Assembly: GCA_020055645.1 (NCBI GenBank)
Contig: CM034546.1
Span: 97,960,001-98,024,000, forward strand
DNA: 64,000 nucleotides
From: Tomocerus qinae
Taxonomy: Eukaryota; Arthropoda; Collembola; Entomobryomorpha; Tomoceridae
Direction: 5' to 3'
A program made the position numbers and the translations under genes. Positions within the stretch are counted from its first letter, which is position 1, and each line of letters opens with the position of its first letter. Below, piece after piece: positions 23,263-36,800 of this stretch. The notes beneath the pieces were generated by a model. It did no database searches and was not told the origin of the DNA. It saw nothing but the letters and a program-made list of their open reading frames with translations.

Positions 23263-26200
23263 CAATGGCCATGGGTGGGGAGCACAGTTATACTACAGGC
23301 ATGGAGCTCTTATATATTAATACTGATCTATTTCTTTGGAGCGATACAAATAATATTATTATTTCTTTCTGTATGGGGAAGCTACATTTCGGTATCTATA
23401 CTTCCAATGTACTTCCCGATTCATCGTGATTTGCATGGTTGTTTTTGTTCCTCTTTTGTGTACACCTTATTTTGATTGTGTAAAAAGGGATTTGTATGTG
23501 ATGTAATCACGGGTAAAGAAGCCTCGTTTCATTGTATTTGGAGCATTATTTGGAATTCGGAGTTTTTGGGCGCTAGTGCATGGTGGTAATTGGGCTTTCA
23601 ATAATAATAACTGTATAATAACTCGTTTATTTTACATTACTTACTTACATTATTGTCTCACTAATTAATAACAGAGGATTAATTTTCATTTAACTGCATA
23701 ATAATTTTTATACTTCAATGAATTGTGATTCGTGCAAGTATTTTGATTCTAAGAAGCTTATTAAAAGTTTACTGTGTACTCCTTTCAGTTTTAATTGGTA
23801 TTACAGTTTACAGATTTTGTACATCAACATAAGTTTATCTTTAGCAAAAAATTTAGTTTTGTCCCAGAATTCGTTACATATATTTATGTACATTAGATCC
23901 ATACATTTTGGTCCGGTATGCTGAACTGTTGAAGTAAAGTATAGGGCATAAAGCAGGGAAAGTTAAGAATAAAAACTATAGAAAGTGCTAGAAAGAACAA
24001 AAACAAGACGGTTGTTTCTACATTCTTTTTGAAATAGCCGTCTTTCATGATGATGCATTCCTGTGGATGAAAATTCTCTGTAGTTTATCCTTTCCTACTT
24101 AACATGCCTAGATATAACATTGTGAAGTATTAGAGTAATATAGAAGCCTTGGAGTGCACTACATAAGTAACCCAGCAAAGAGAGTAAAGACATGCATCCT
24201 TGTAGGAGCAGCTGCATTTCTCTTATGAAGGTTATCAAGTGCAGCTTAAAAAGTATAGTAGTAGTAGTGACTTGAGACTACCCTCCGAATAATATTTCCA
24301 GATCAAACGGCTGAGCACAGAGTAGACATGATAATTAATATCTCCAGTTCTTAACTGCAGTGAAATGTAGTGGAGCAAGCCAAGTCTTTTATTAATGACT
24401 ATACTTTTGACAACAACTGTAATGCTTTCCTATTACACACGGTGAGTTGGGGGAAGGAAGATAAACTGAGAAATACGCGTTCCAAGTTTGGCCGAGTTTA
24501 CATTACACTAGATTCACATTTATATAGTACAGGAGCTAATAATACTTTGACAAGATTAAGGTAGGCACAAGTTAGTACACAAATGTACAAGCAAGTTGGA
24601 GGAGAGACGAGAAACTACATTGACTAACTTTCTATAGATAGTGACTGAAATTACATATATTCTGTATAATAAAATGCCTTATATACACCTACATGCAGCA
24701 GTGCTCACTTAACTCGTTTACATAGACACTTATACTATTTGGGTATGCAAAGAATGCATTTTGTTCAAGTATAATTTTGCTTCTTCATTAAATGTCAATG
24801 TAACAGATCTTTAAATACCTACCTACACACTATAGGTATAATATTTTCCAAGGATAGTATAGCATTTTCAATAGTTACCTAAAATAAAATGAACCAACAC
24901 TTTTTACACCCATATTTCACGAGCGAGCAAGCTTTTCATCACGAAGTCATTCGTTTATCTCCCGAGAAGAATTGAATTGGAAAGATATATGTAACAGTAA
25001 TTTAATATTTTAACGTATATGTATAATGGATGTGACCAAGATGAATTATTAGACATATTATGTGTTTTGTCTACTACAACACAACTAGGCAATCATTCTT
25101 TGTAAGTGTAACTATATTATTTAAAACTATTGGAAGAAGCTTTAGACGATATACCATGCATAATAGTATACTTGCAAGACTATATACTCTGTACATTATC
25201 GCTTCTTTATATAGCTTCAATAGAGCGTAACTGATTGATTACTTGTCTTTGCGCTTTATTACACATTTTTATTTTCATTTTTCTTTTGTTGAACATACTA
25301 TGTACATGCAAGGATTAACGGTGAAAGTGTAGGTAAACAGGAGGTTTGGGTCTACAGTTTACACTATTTAGTCTGAAGGAGATCAAAGTTGTGTCAGTTT
25401 CTTTAATGCCAATATTTGACGTGGTAATATGGTCCATGTCATTGCACGAACAGATCATAATATGTTTTTGGTGTCTAGAGTCTAGCCTACTCGGCTTGTT
25501 AGCTTGAAGTTGCTCTCTTTACTCTTTTGAAGCTTAGTGCTGTTTACTGTGTTTCCACAGGTTTCAATTTCAGTGAAGAAAATCTGAGAATTTGTTGAAA
25601 GGAGGAAGCAGGAGACGCAGTTTAGGAAATGGTGAAAGTTCCAAAAATATAATTGAGTTTTAAATTACCTTTGGATTGAAGACTTGAAATGACATACTCA
25701 CCACTAAGATTGTGTATTTTGTTATATAAATTCTTTTATGTTGTTTGGGTATGCAAATGTTGTATTTCCTTATTTAATATGGTAGAAGCAGCATGTAGCC
25801 AAACTGAGAAGAAAGCTCGTTACAAAAGACAGCAAGTATTAAATACAAATAAGTAGTGTTATGTTATAGTCATTTTCAGGAGCATATCTTCTTCTAGGCA
25901 TGCACCATTGGTAAAACCTGTGTAATAAAAGCCATCAGGATTTTAACAAAAAGTAGAATTTGAAAGCATTACATTAACATCAACAACAGCTCACTTGTCA
26001 GTGTCAGAGTCAGAACGTCTAGAGTGGAATTCCATAGGGCAGAAATGCCAAAGAACGTCAAGCGAAAATAACATGGAGAGAACAAAAATGCTCTCACATA
26101 TTTGGTATTGACTTGCGAAGCCATTGGATGCCAAACAAAAGCAGCCACTGGCAAATCAACGGCAGCTGTAGTCAGATATTCAAAGCATAATAAACGGAGA

Positions 26201-27947
26201 AAGTGTGGGAATGTAATGTATATAGTGTAATGTTAAGTATGAAATAAAAAACTGGAAAGATTCCCTTCGGCTCTGCCACTCAATTCATAATAACGGCTCC
26301 AGTCCCCAAAAACAAAGCAGACAAGATGATTGAAGATTGTGAAATATTTGCAAGGGCATGTCAAGTCCTTCAATCCACACCGTGTAGAACACGCTGACGT
26401 GTTCTGACGCAAACGAGTGCAAGGAAAACCAAAGTCAATGGGAAATGCAGAAAAAACGGATATTTTTTCTCTTAACATAGAATGCAGACTCACTTTACGG
26501 AGATATGCGGAATTTAATTTAGTGGAAATGCTGTCAATGAGTTAGATTTAATCCACACATCAAAAACTACAAAAGTTACCGAACTACTCCGTCAGCCTAG
26601 ATAACTTGAGGTTGCCATTTGATTTAGTAGTCATTGCATACTCTGTCTAACCGTAAAAAATCTCTCGGGTGAAAAATTGCAGACATAAGAGTTACTTAAG
26701 AAGGATATTTATGAGAGCCTATCTTAGATGTTAAACACCCTTATAAAAATAATATCTATATAGATTTCCTTCCTTTCCCTAGTAGTAACACATATTAAAT
26801 AGTTAGTAGTAGTAAACGAAAGAAATAACTCACCGAATCACCAACTCTGAGATTTTCTGACGTGCGTGAGTGCCTTAATAATTTCGATCTCTTTTCAATT
26901 TTTTATTTTCGTGTCTATTCAATGCTCCGTGTCCCATAATATCATTAGTCCCTCCATAGTTTTCATTTGCATGAACGCTGTAATGTAATATGCAGCAGAC
27001 AATTTTCCATCACTGAGTTTTGTACCGGAGTTTCTATTTTAAGCTCTGAAAGCTTTCAGCTTCCTTTCAAATGAAATTTAGATGAAACTGCTGGAACTTT
27101 CTTTTGAATGGATACAATTTCTACTTTAATATTCACTTCTCTTATTTTGTCGTACTAATTTCACATCTCAAAGCAATTTCTCTTAGCACATACTGCGCAG
27201 CACGGACATTACGTCTTTTATTGAGAGCAAGATTTAATTTCCTCTTCTCTGTAATTCATTTATCAACTGCGGAATGATAAAAAGTTATGTAATCAGACAA
27301 ATAGAAAGGAGCTACGAATTTATTATGTTATTTAAGTATCTATTGATTTCAGGAGATGAACTTTGATAAATGTGAATACAATGCTACTATAAGGTACATA
27401 ATAAACATTTCTATTCATGATTGCTGATGTCGCATGTCTTTGAAATTGAAGCTTTCCCTTTTTACCTCCACTCTTCTACGAATCAATCCCATACTATATT
27501 TATATATAGAAGATAATTACGTAAAGAAGCCACAGGTTACTATTTATGGCTTAAGTATACAACTAGATTCTAAAGAAAATGAATGATGCTCTGATCTCCG
27601 CTTTCTCTACCGTGTGGTGAAAGTCAAATGTGAAAGCTCACTTTCGTTATTGCATTCTCCGTCCTATCTATCCAACCAGAAGCTTCTAGAGCCTGGGATG
27701 AATGGAAATATTCACCACCAAACTGAACACAAGCTCCTAACTGGCAACAATGGGGGATAGCGCGACATGAAAAAGAATTAATTAATAAATTATCAAATGA
27801 ACTTCGATTCCCCATTCTCCCTCTTTTTCCACTACATTAAGGTTTACTCCACACAGTCAACGACTGTCTTAAGGGAACAATTTGAAATTCTCTACTGTTA
27901 TTAGGTCATTCAGCGTATAAAATGCAACGTTTCGTTTACAACACGCA

Positions 27948-27976
27948 GTTTACCCCGCTATACAAACGGGGTAAAC
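27948..27976. repeat. Perfect hairpin, 10-bp stem
   Basis: GTTTACCCCG (27948-27957) and CGGGGTAAAC (27967-27976) form a perfect 10-bp stem with a 9-nt loop. It is GC-richer than its surroundings. Function unknown. Confidence 0.5.
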
Positions 27977-30691
27977 GAGAATTTAATGTAATTGTTTGTA
28001 AAGTACGGCAATTAGAAATGTAATTCAATGATGCATGCTTCTCACTTCCATTTAAGCAACAATACTAATTAATATAATTGAAGCGCGGATATAAAAAAGT
28101 TCGAAAGCAGTATTTTACTATAACTTACTACTTACACATGTAATACTGAAGAAGCACTACTTCAACTGTTAAAAATGTACACCAAACAAATGGCACATTC
28201 TAGGTCTGAATGGAAAGTTAAGTTTTGATTTATATTTTATTGTGCTTTCACCAACACAAAGCGAAGGGTTAGTATAATTTTTAGCATGCATTGGATTTAA
28301 ATGGAAATGCAGATTTTACTTATTAACTATTTATAAAAGAATGGGTAATGTACAAGTTTGTTTTGCACTCATAATTCGCAAATAGTAATAATGGTTTTAT
28401 TACCGTTAAATGAGTTGAGGTGATGGAGGAAACTTCAGACTTGACTTTGGTTGCGAAATTCCCCGTAATGAAGATGGCAGGAAAGGAGATTATTTTGCAT
28501 AATTAACATCATATCTGTATCAGCCACAGGTAGTGTAAAACATATTTACACGAGCAAAGTTAGATTACAGGGAAAACGAGAGAGCTAAATGGATAGGTAG
28601 TTTTCTCTTCAGGGCATTTGTAGTGTTAGATATCGCAGTGAAAGTTTGTGAAGGGAAAAGTTGCAATTAGTATATTGTTGTAATGTATTTTTGGTGGACT
28701 GGTAAATGTATGTATGGTCTAATGATGTATCATGTATTGGGATAATGTACCACACACCACACGTTATGTTAGTTCTATTTTTGTAGAGAATGTTCGTGTT
28801 GCTTCAGATGTGTTATGATGTGATGGGGAAATTAATGTTTTTCATCCACCTAGGATTAAAATTACAGACTACAACTCTGAATGTTGTTTTCCTTTCACTC
28901 TCTAGCATGGAATATCCATTAACAAGTCGAGCCGATTAATTAGCTCCCGGGTGCGATTGTCATGCTTTGTTCCATTTAACTCCGGAGTCCATGCCCAACA
29001 CAACCTTCAACCTTCTCCATTCTGATAGTAAGTAGTTGTAGTATTGATGTGTTTATCATGAAATGAACTGTAGTGCATTCTATTTCGATGCAATGTGCTT
29101 TTAAATTAGTGGAATGTCAAATTGCTCAGTCAATTATATAGCAAGCACCACCACCACACCTTTCCAGTGTACTTTCCAGCAGATAATACAGTTTCGGTCG
29201 GTGAACTTACGTTTTCTAATTGGTTATTACTTAATAATTTGTTTTCCCGGTAATACCAATGCAAACTCAAGGAAATTAATTAGTGCTCAGTTTCCTGATC
29301 ATGTTTCATTTTACAAACCGCGGGTTAATACAACTGACAGTAGTTTGCAGCAAAACTGATAATGTACCTCAAGAATGTATTATTAGCTGAGCTCGTCTAG
29401 AGTTTCCAAGTTCTATCATTATCTTTCTACAAAGTTTAACCCTTTGATTGCAAGTCAGGTAAGTGGACTATAAAAAATTATTGTTTTCCTCAGAGCAAGG
29501 TTGTTCTGTAAGATCAGATAAGATGAGCGGAAAGTTATTATTGTCAAGACCCCGAGAGTAGAGACTAGCATAGACAGTATGTAATGGCTCCACATTTAAA
29601 TACATAAGTTTGAAAAAAGTGTTTCTTGGTTTGCGCTTAAAATAATCATTTTATGGCTGATTGCAAATTGCAGTGCGTGGTCTATCGTTTGAGGAATGCA
29701 CTTGTGAATGTTGAAAGGGAGACAAATGTTGCTATTTTAGATGTTGATGGTAAAGCCAAGGTCTTTTCGATCTCTTCGTGCAGTTCGGTAGAAATCGATG
29801 GAAATTAGAGTAATTTCCAGTGAAAAGGAGATTTGTCTGCGTCCACTTCAGTGTGCAGGAGCCTTAGGTGTTGGAAATCGTTTTATTATTCTGAAATATA
29901 ATCCCTTGTCACTAAAGTGAACTCCGTGATATCAAAGGAGCTATAAATATGCAGAGTATATCATATCACTCAAAATATCTAGCTACGTCAGCCACGAAAG
30001 AGCATCAAGTAGAATTCCAGCCTATACAATAGCAAACCAAGTCCAGGGGCTCTTTTGATACTCTCTCACCGATTTCCAGTGAGATTACATTAAAAGTCTA
30101 TAAACTCTTGGAAAGTCAGAGAAGCTGAAAAGTTGAGTCAGATCACACCTACAAGGCAAGAAGCTACTGAACGAAAATTGACTGACTGAGTCTGGAACTG
30201 AATAGTAATGTCCCCGTCTATGAAAGTTTCATATAGTTTCATTTGTATAATACCCAGTTCGATTTAATATTGAATTGATAGACGCTTTTTATTACAGAGC
30301 TGCAACAGCCGGTCAAGGTAATTCAACTTCTGAACTTAAAGAAGAAAATAGTTGTTTGATTGTCAGTTTCGTGTGTGACCGCTCCGGGTCAAATCACCCT
30401 AGACTAGATCACATTCTTGTTCTCTTCAAATTTAATCAAATGTGTAATGCAAACGTCCGAATTTCTTCTGCCACTTTATACCCTGTGCCTTCGTTAACTA
30501 TTTAGGAAAGTAAACTACTATTCGTATTCCAGTTGGCCAGGTGTCGGTAGCTAATCTGTATTTGCAGAGTGTCTTTTCTTTGAGTGATTGCTACAATAAT
30601 ATTATTTTAGCACTGTACAATTTTAATTCAAGGTAAGTGCACAGAAAACACTATTTTACCTCAGTCTTCCCTACAATTAGGTATTTTCTAG

Positions 30692-30859
30692 GTTCAACCG
30701 ATGCCAACCTTTTGTGAAGGATTGAGAATAAGCTTTCACCCGGCGAAAGCAAAGAGAAGACTGACTGCCATACCAGAAACGGATCCTCTTCCAGAAGCTG
30801 GAACGGAGTTTCTCCTTCCTTCATATCTAGCTCAACTGGATCTTACTTCCCTGCTAATG
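30692..30859 (+). CDS. Orphan exon candidate, 56 codons, phase 0-0
   Basis: Bounded by a good acceptor (TATTTTCTAG|) and a strong donor (ATG|GTAAGT), exactly 168 nt and open in phase 0. The peptide is compositionally coding-like (ISFHPAKAKRRLTAIPETD, then LPEAGTEFLLPSYLAQLDL). An internal ATG at 30701 could also start translation. I do not recognise the family and could not connect it with certainty to other exons. If real, it belongs to a plus-strand gene with long introns across this region. Confidence 0.35.
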
Positions 30860-33800
30860 GTAAGTATGTACAGTACATGCACAATGTTGCTCCTTCTATA
30901 TAAATGGAGACTCTCCAGACTTCCCAATTTTCCCTTCCTACTATTTGCGGACGCCTACTACTACATAATGCTGTAGAAATGAATACGATTTGCCTAACCA
31001 AATAAAACCAATATATTCCGTGTATTATATATGTAGGTATACTCCGTTTGAATAGCTAACGATAACTCAGTGCAATGCACAATCAGTTCGGTCTCAACTC
31101 AAGATACGCTTTTCTCTCCTAGTCCATGTGATATGTGATAGAAGAGGAATGTGGTAGTCATGTTATGTTCGTGTCTTCGTGTCCTCTGGATAAACAGAAT
31201 GTCTTAGTGAGGTCGAAGCTGCGGAGAATCATATCTTACTTCACTCTGACTTGCTCCCATTCACAAACAGTACCTTAACAGTATAATCTAAAAGTCCAAC
31301 TTGTTTATACCACCAAAATTGAAATCGCCCTATATCTATATTCTCTATTGCTTCATTCATTGTCATGCCCATCCTCTTTATTTGCAAAAGCTAAATACTA
31401 GACTACATCTAATGATAACATTATCTTCATCTAGAACATGTGAGAATTCTTCATTCGTGTATATTTGGCTTCTCTGTGGTCTTCTGTCACGTTAAATCAT
31501 CCTAAGCTCTACTTGCCTTGCTTTATGATGACGCTAACTATGACCTAAGTTTAGAGAAAACTCAACTAAAATGTTTAGCTAACAGATTTACATCAAACTT
31601 TCCGTTTATATAACGAATAAGGTTCTATTTGAGTTTCTTGACTGCTGTCCTTCATCCTTGTAGTAAACTGTCAGGAGCTGTGTGCAAACTCTATTGCGAC
31701 TACTGCGGAGATCCAGGCACAACATAATCTCACTCAAATATGCACATGTAACAAATTTCAGGAATATTCCGTTTCACCGAACTAACATCTCCAACTAGGA
31801 CCGTGGTTAATTCATTTAGTATTGCATCACATATTATGCTATTGTCAGTTTTAGAACCATATTCCTACATCCCTGGACCCTGGGCATCGCTAGATTGGCA
31901 AAGACCGAAGATTTTCTACTACATGCGCTGTTTACAATTAAATTACATCACCAGCTCCGTAGTGAGCTTTGTTTAGTTGATAGATATCACATTCATCAAC
32001 CTACAATGACTTCTACACTGCTACCAGCACACGCGAATATTTTACTTATTCATGCGCGTAAACATTGTTTCCATTTTTCATATCATCACATCTTCCCAAT
32101 ATCTCGTCGTAGTCATATCTAAAAATCTTAAATCCGCAGTTATTTGTCCTTTGCGAAACAATTTGATTTTCTTAGTCGAGGGAATATCACTAAAATTGTT
32201 GATGTGTGCAAAAGGCAGCTACGCTAATGATGTTGAAACATTCATAAATACATGCGAAGGAGTTCTATCGCTCCTGTTGTTTAATAACGGTAGTGCTCTT
32301 TGCCTGAATCCGCAACTTGCACATTTATTATTATTACACATATAAATGTATAGATCTACGTAAAATCATGTCTTTTGAACTGGTTGCTTAAAAATTCATA
32401 CTACAATATAAATGTATCAATAGGGATACCTTAGAATTTTTTTATGCAATAATACAATCCAGGTTTCATATGTAGGAAAGAAATGTAAGAAATTAAACTA
32501 GAAAGTAAAATCCTTGATAGTACATGTAGTGTTTCCAACAGTACAATTGGTACTACAACTGAACAAAGGAACATAATATTGGCATTTAGTACACCTACAT
32601 TATAGATACTCGTAATAATTATACTAAAAACCAATGAATAAGGAGAAATGCCATGTCAAATATTCACTAAGGTATAAATTGCAAAATAAAAGCGTATGTG
32701 ATATTGAAGAAACGTAGGTTGATGACATCAGATAGTCTTTTAAAAGGCCGTATACAGATGCAACAAATAAAAGAAGTTGGGATGGGCAGTAACGAAAGCG
32801 AATAGAACATAGCTGTAGATAGTTGACAACATTATGGTTAAGTGTAGTCATAGTATGAAATTGTTATAATTTTGGAAACGGGAAATCGTGTATCTTTGAT
32901 GTGATATAGGATTGCATTGTATCGATTATTTGAATTGTGTTCAAAAGACAAGGTCCTTTCAATTCATTTCAATTCTCCTCTGAGTTTCATTCCTGTTTTT
33001 CCTTTGAATACCACAGCAGATACATACATGGGAGGGAGGAAAAGAAACAACGTTATTGCGGTTTTTTATTTTATTGTCTTGCCCTTTGTCTTATTGACTT
33101 GAGTTGAAAGTACGATTGTGTTCAGCTTACTTTAGGTCTTAGTGTGGGAGAAAGACATAAGCTTCGAAAGAAAAGAGCAAAAAGGGTACTTTTTGTTTGA
33201 CTGCCTCGATGTCCCCATTATTGCTTCGTGGGATATTCTCGGATTTCTATTGCTGATTCGTGCTTGTTTCACTGACTGCTGTTTCTCCGTTGACGTTGAC
33301 AGCGTAACATTCATTGCACACATTTACACACAATACAGCATCTACCTACCTCTTAGCCCCGCACAGCACTTTCAATTATAGTGCATCTCAAACTTGCATT
33401 CTGATTGGACTCTCACATGGCTAAATGATTCCTTAACTCGGTGTCAGTATTATTACTTTTTTTCACGATTGTGTAAACTTGACTTATAAATTATAAAAAC
33501 ATGAACCTAAACATAAATTCTGTTTTAAAATATGTTACATCTGTAATAATAATACCTTACATATTTATTATCACTTTAAAATGTTATATAGCATGTGTAC
33601 TTATACCAGATGGATTAATTTTATAGTTGTATTTACTAATAAAGTATTAATGCAAAACAAAATTTCCATTAGTGTAACTACAAAATATTTACCCAACAAT
33701 TTGTACTTACAACTTAATTGCATGTAAATGATACACGAAACACTCATGCATGTAGTATCAGCTTATAATTTCCGACATGACAAGTTTAGTTACCACCGTT

Positions 33801-36800
33801 CACAACAAAAGTGATATTTGCAACTCTGTTCACTTCATAATAATAACATAGTGAGTCATTAATAGGTTACAATAAGCAATGGAAGTGTAGGAGCCTCATT
33901 TTGATATTTGAGGAAGTAGCATTTACTACCTACTTGCACTTATGTAATAGGGGCTTACTAAGTATACATTATGGTTGCGAGGAAAATGTATTACATAAGT
34001 ATGAAACGTGTGGGAAATAGTAACTGTAGGAAGTGTCTCATTATCAGAACTGAAAATCAGTTCATTGTTTCGAGTAGATTACTTTCTCCAGTTGGCTGGC
34101 ATTGCAGATTGTAGTGAAGTTAGATTTGATCGGGAGCTTCAGCTGTGGCATGGTGGTGGTTTATATTCTAGTACTTGGGTAATATTCGTAGTACAGACAG
34201 TTGTAATTGCTTGCTGTTCTTAGAAGTCCTCAACTCTGACTGAGCATTTAGTAGGGAAATCCCTTGGAGCATTGAGAGTAGAATAGCTCCGTCTAACGAA
34301 CCTCTCTTCTGTTTGGCAAGGTTTATTATTGAATCTGGAGGAATATTTTCCCAATGCTTACTCCGCATTTTCTATTGCTCTACCCAGGCAGTTTCACATT
34401 CAAATTGCAAATCTTGGTTCAATAACAATAAGCCACCCACCCACTCGTACACAATAATATTACTATTTTGTGTTTATATACTTAATAGTTTTCCACAATG
34501 GCTTATAGGGTCTAGTCTAAAAAGTAATATTATTTGTACTCCTTGCTTGCCTATTCCAACTTTAATATCGCATTATCATTTTCAATATTTTCTTTCTTGT
34601 TGCTTTTACTGCAGTTTAGTATACGCCCGAAATTGATTCACGAAAAAGTTTTAAAGGGATATGGAACTAGAATCGATTTGATCTTAATAGAATCCAATTT
34701 GAACCAGTGTTGATGTAATACAAGCTACCTATCTAAATAGCAGTACATACAGTCTCCTTATACTAACACTGTGACTAAATGCATTTTCAAAGCGGAGCTA
34801 CTTATATCCCTCTTAGACTAATACTTATGGCTACTGCCACATACAAAATACACACGCTGTAAATACGTCGATGTGAGTTCCATATACCTAAGTCGATGAA
34901 TTCATTCGCTCCAGTTATCATTACAGGTTCAAGTTGACTTGAGACGGGGAATCTTATTCAACTGAAAAATGCCCTTATATCCTTGCATTACGCCCTAAAC
35001 ACACACTGCGTCCCTACCTACTACTTTTGATCCACTTTACATAATAAAGTAGAAAGCAAGTTTTTCCATTAGTCATTTCTTTATGGATTTAGAATTCTCG
35101 ATAATCTTTCTACGAGGTATTTTAAGCATTTGGACTATTTCGAAGATTCTATTCCTAGAAGACATTTTTAATCGAAAAATATACAGTAAGAGCAATCGTG
35201 GGACTTATTTGTAACTTATAATGTTAATTGATTATTATTAACTTTATTAGTCAACATATCCAATTATAATCTGAATACAGTATCATAACTTCTTACAATA
35301 TATTATAGACTAGAACTAACTAACCAACCCGGTGCAGATCCCTATGGAAAAATGAAAACTGGGTGGGAAAAGCTTGCCAATGACGTCATTGGCGAGTGTG
35401 TATTTACATAGAGATCCCCAAGTGGGGGGGGGATTAGGGATCGGCTATAATCATGTATTTTTCCACACATTTTCACTTGTTCCGATCCGAAAGCCCCATT
35501 AATCGAATAATAATATATCATTGACCATTTCTTCTCAGTATACTTTATTATTCTATTTTCCTTCAACTCCAGCGATCTGAAAATAGAATTCAACAAAATA
35601 CTATTAGATATTAAAATGTTTTAACTAGTGTATGTACTGTGAAAGTATTTCAATCCAATCAGCTAAAATATTCCTGTCTGTATCCTATAAGCCTATGGTA
35701 TACTAGGTTTACCTATACTATTACATTACTATAGCCGTACTACGTACTAATGCCAATGCTAAAAATAGTCACCCCGTGCATTATCACCTTAAATTCTAGT
35801 CATATTTCCATTTACAATTCAATTTTTGTCTCTTGCGTATATAGCTTGTTAATATTTCGTTCAGAATCTGTCAGTTGAGGATAGTGGTTTGAACGAATGG
35901 GATAAAGACTGCAATGGCAATAAATAAAGTATAGGGAATTACTGATTGCTGGTGTATGAAGAGTCGTGTCATATAAATATGTTTCGCTCGTCCGTGTTTG
36001 ATTTAAATTGAAATAGGATTGAATGAAATTTTCAAACTCCACTTGATATTCTTTTGGTAGTTACAATTTTGCACAAGGGTTCCATATGTTTTGCTGAAAA
36101 CTCGGTAGTATTGCTACCATATTCTAGAAAATCTATTTCTTCATGGATTTGTTTATTGATTTGACGATAGCACCCAATAATAGTAGAGTGGTTGAGGATG
36201 ATATTTCTTTTGCGTATTTCTTGCAGCGATTGTAAGATTTGACATTTTGATTTTGAAGCCTAGTAAATTCCAGTTTTACTCTGTGCTCTACTGCCTACAT
36301 GGATGTTGTCGTTTACTTATTGTTGATATGTAAGATAGGAATTTATTACACAAATAATCTGTGGAAAATATAAGTTATAAGCTCGCTGATGCACATGAAT
36401 AGGTAGGTCGATATTTTTGAGCTTGACTGACATCGCAAATTGCTTTGTAATCAAGACAAGACGACCTGATATGTATCTATAACATCATTCATTGGGAATT
36501 TCCGATTCGTTGCATCACACAACAAAATATTACTTTTAATACGTATGAAAGTACAAGTGAGTAATAAAAGTAATAACACAAAACTATAATCCATCATTCA
36601 TGCTCTGTCACTATTATTTCTAAGGCAAGGCCGTAGCCAGAAAATAATTTCGGGTGTGGTGCAATTCATTCAAGAAATTGGCATTTTCACCAGAAAAACC
36701 GCTTCTTTCATTTCAGTTCAATAATGTCATGGCATGTTTGCGTGAGACGTTGAGGATTTTTCAATTTTTGTATTCAGTCGTCGGGAATTCTGGGGCATAT

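Larger units (their letters stand above)
22962..30691. other. Gene-poor interval, no confident gene
   Basis: AT-rich sequence with short open frames only. It contains the partial MITE copy near 23.2 kb, a weak minus-strand exon-like stretch near 26.0-26.15 kb (see rejected items), and a strong 10-bp hairpin at 27948-27976. I see no recognisable domain, RNA gene or long repeat. Confidence 0.4.

Noticed and set aside
25969-26160. Minus-strand stretch with an acceptor (CTGACTACAG) and hydrophobic peptide (VDLPVAAFVWHPMAS) resembling a receptor helix.
   Set aside because: Only one segment, uncertain donor, and no neighbouring helices found; not enough for a receptor gene.
26387-26404. Inverted repeat GAACACG-CTGA-CGTGTTC.
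   Set aside because: Seven-base arms are expected by chance in 64 kb; nothing else supports it.
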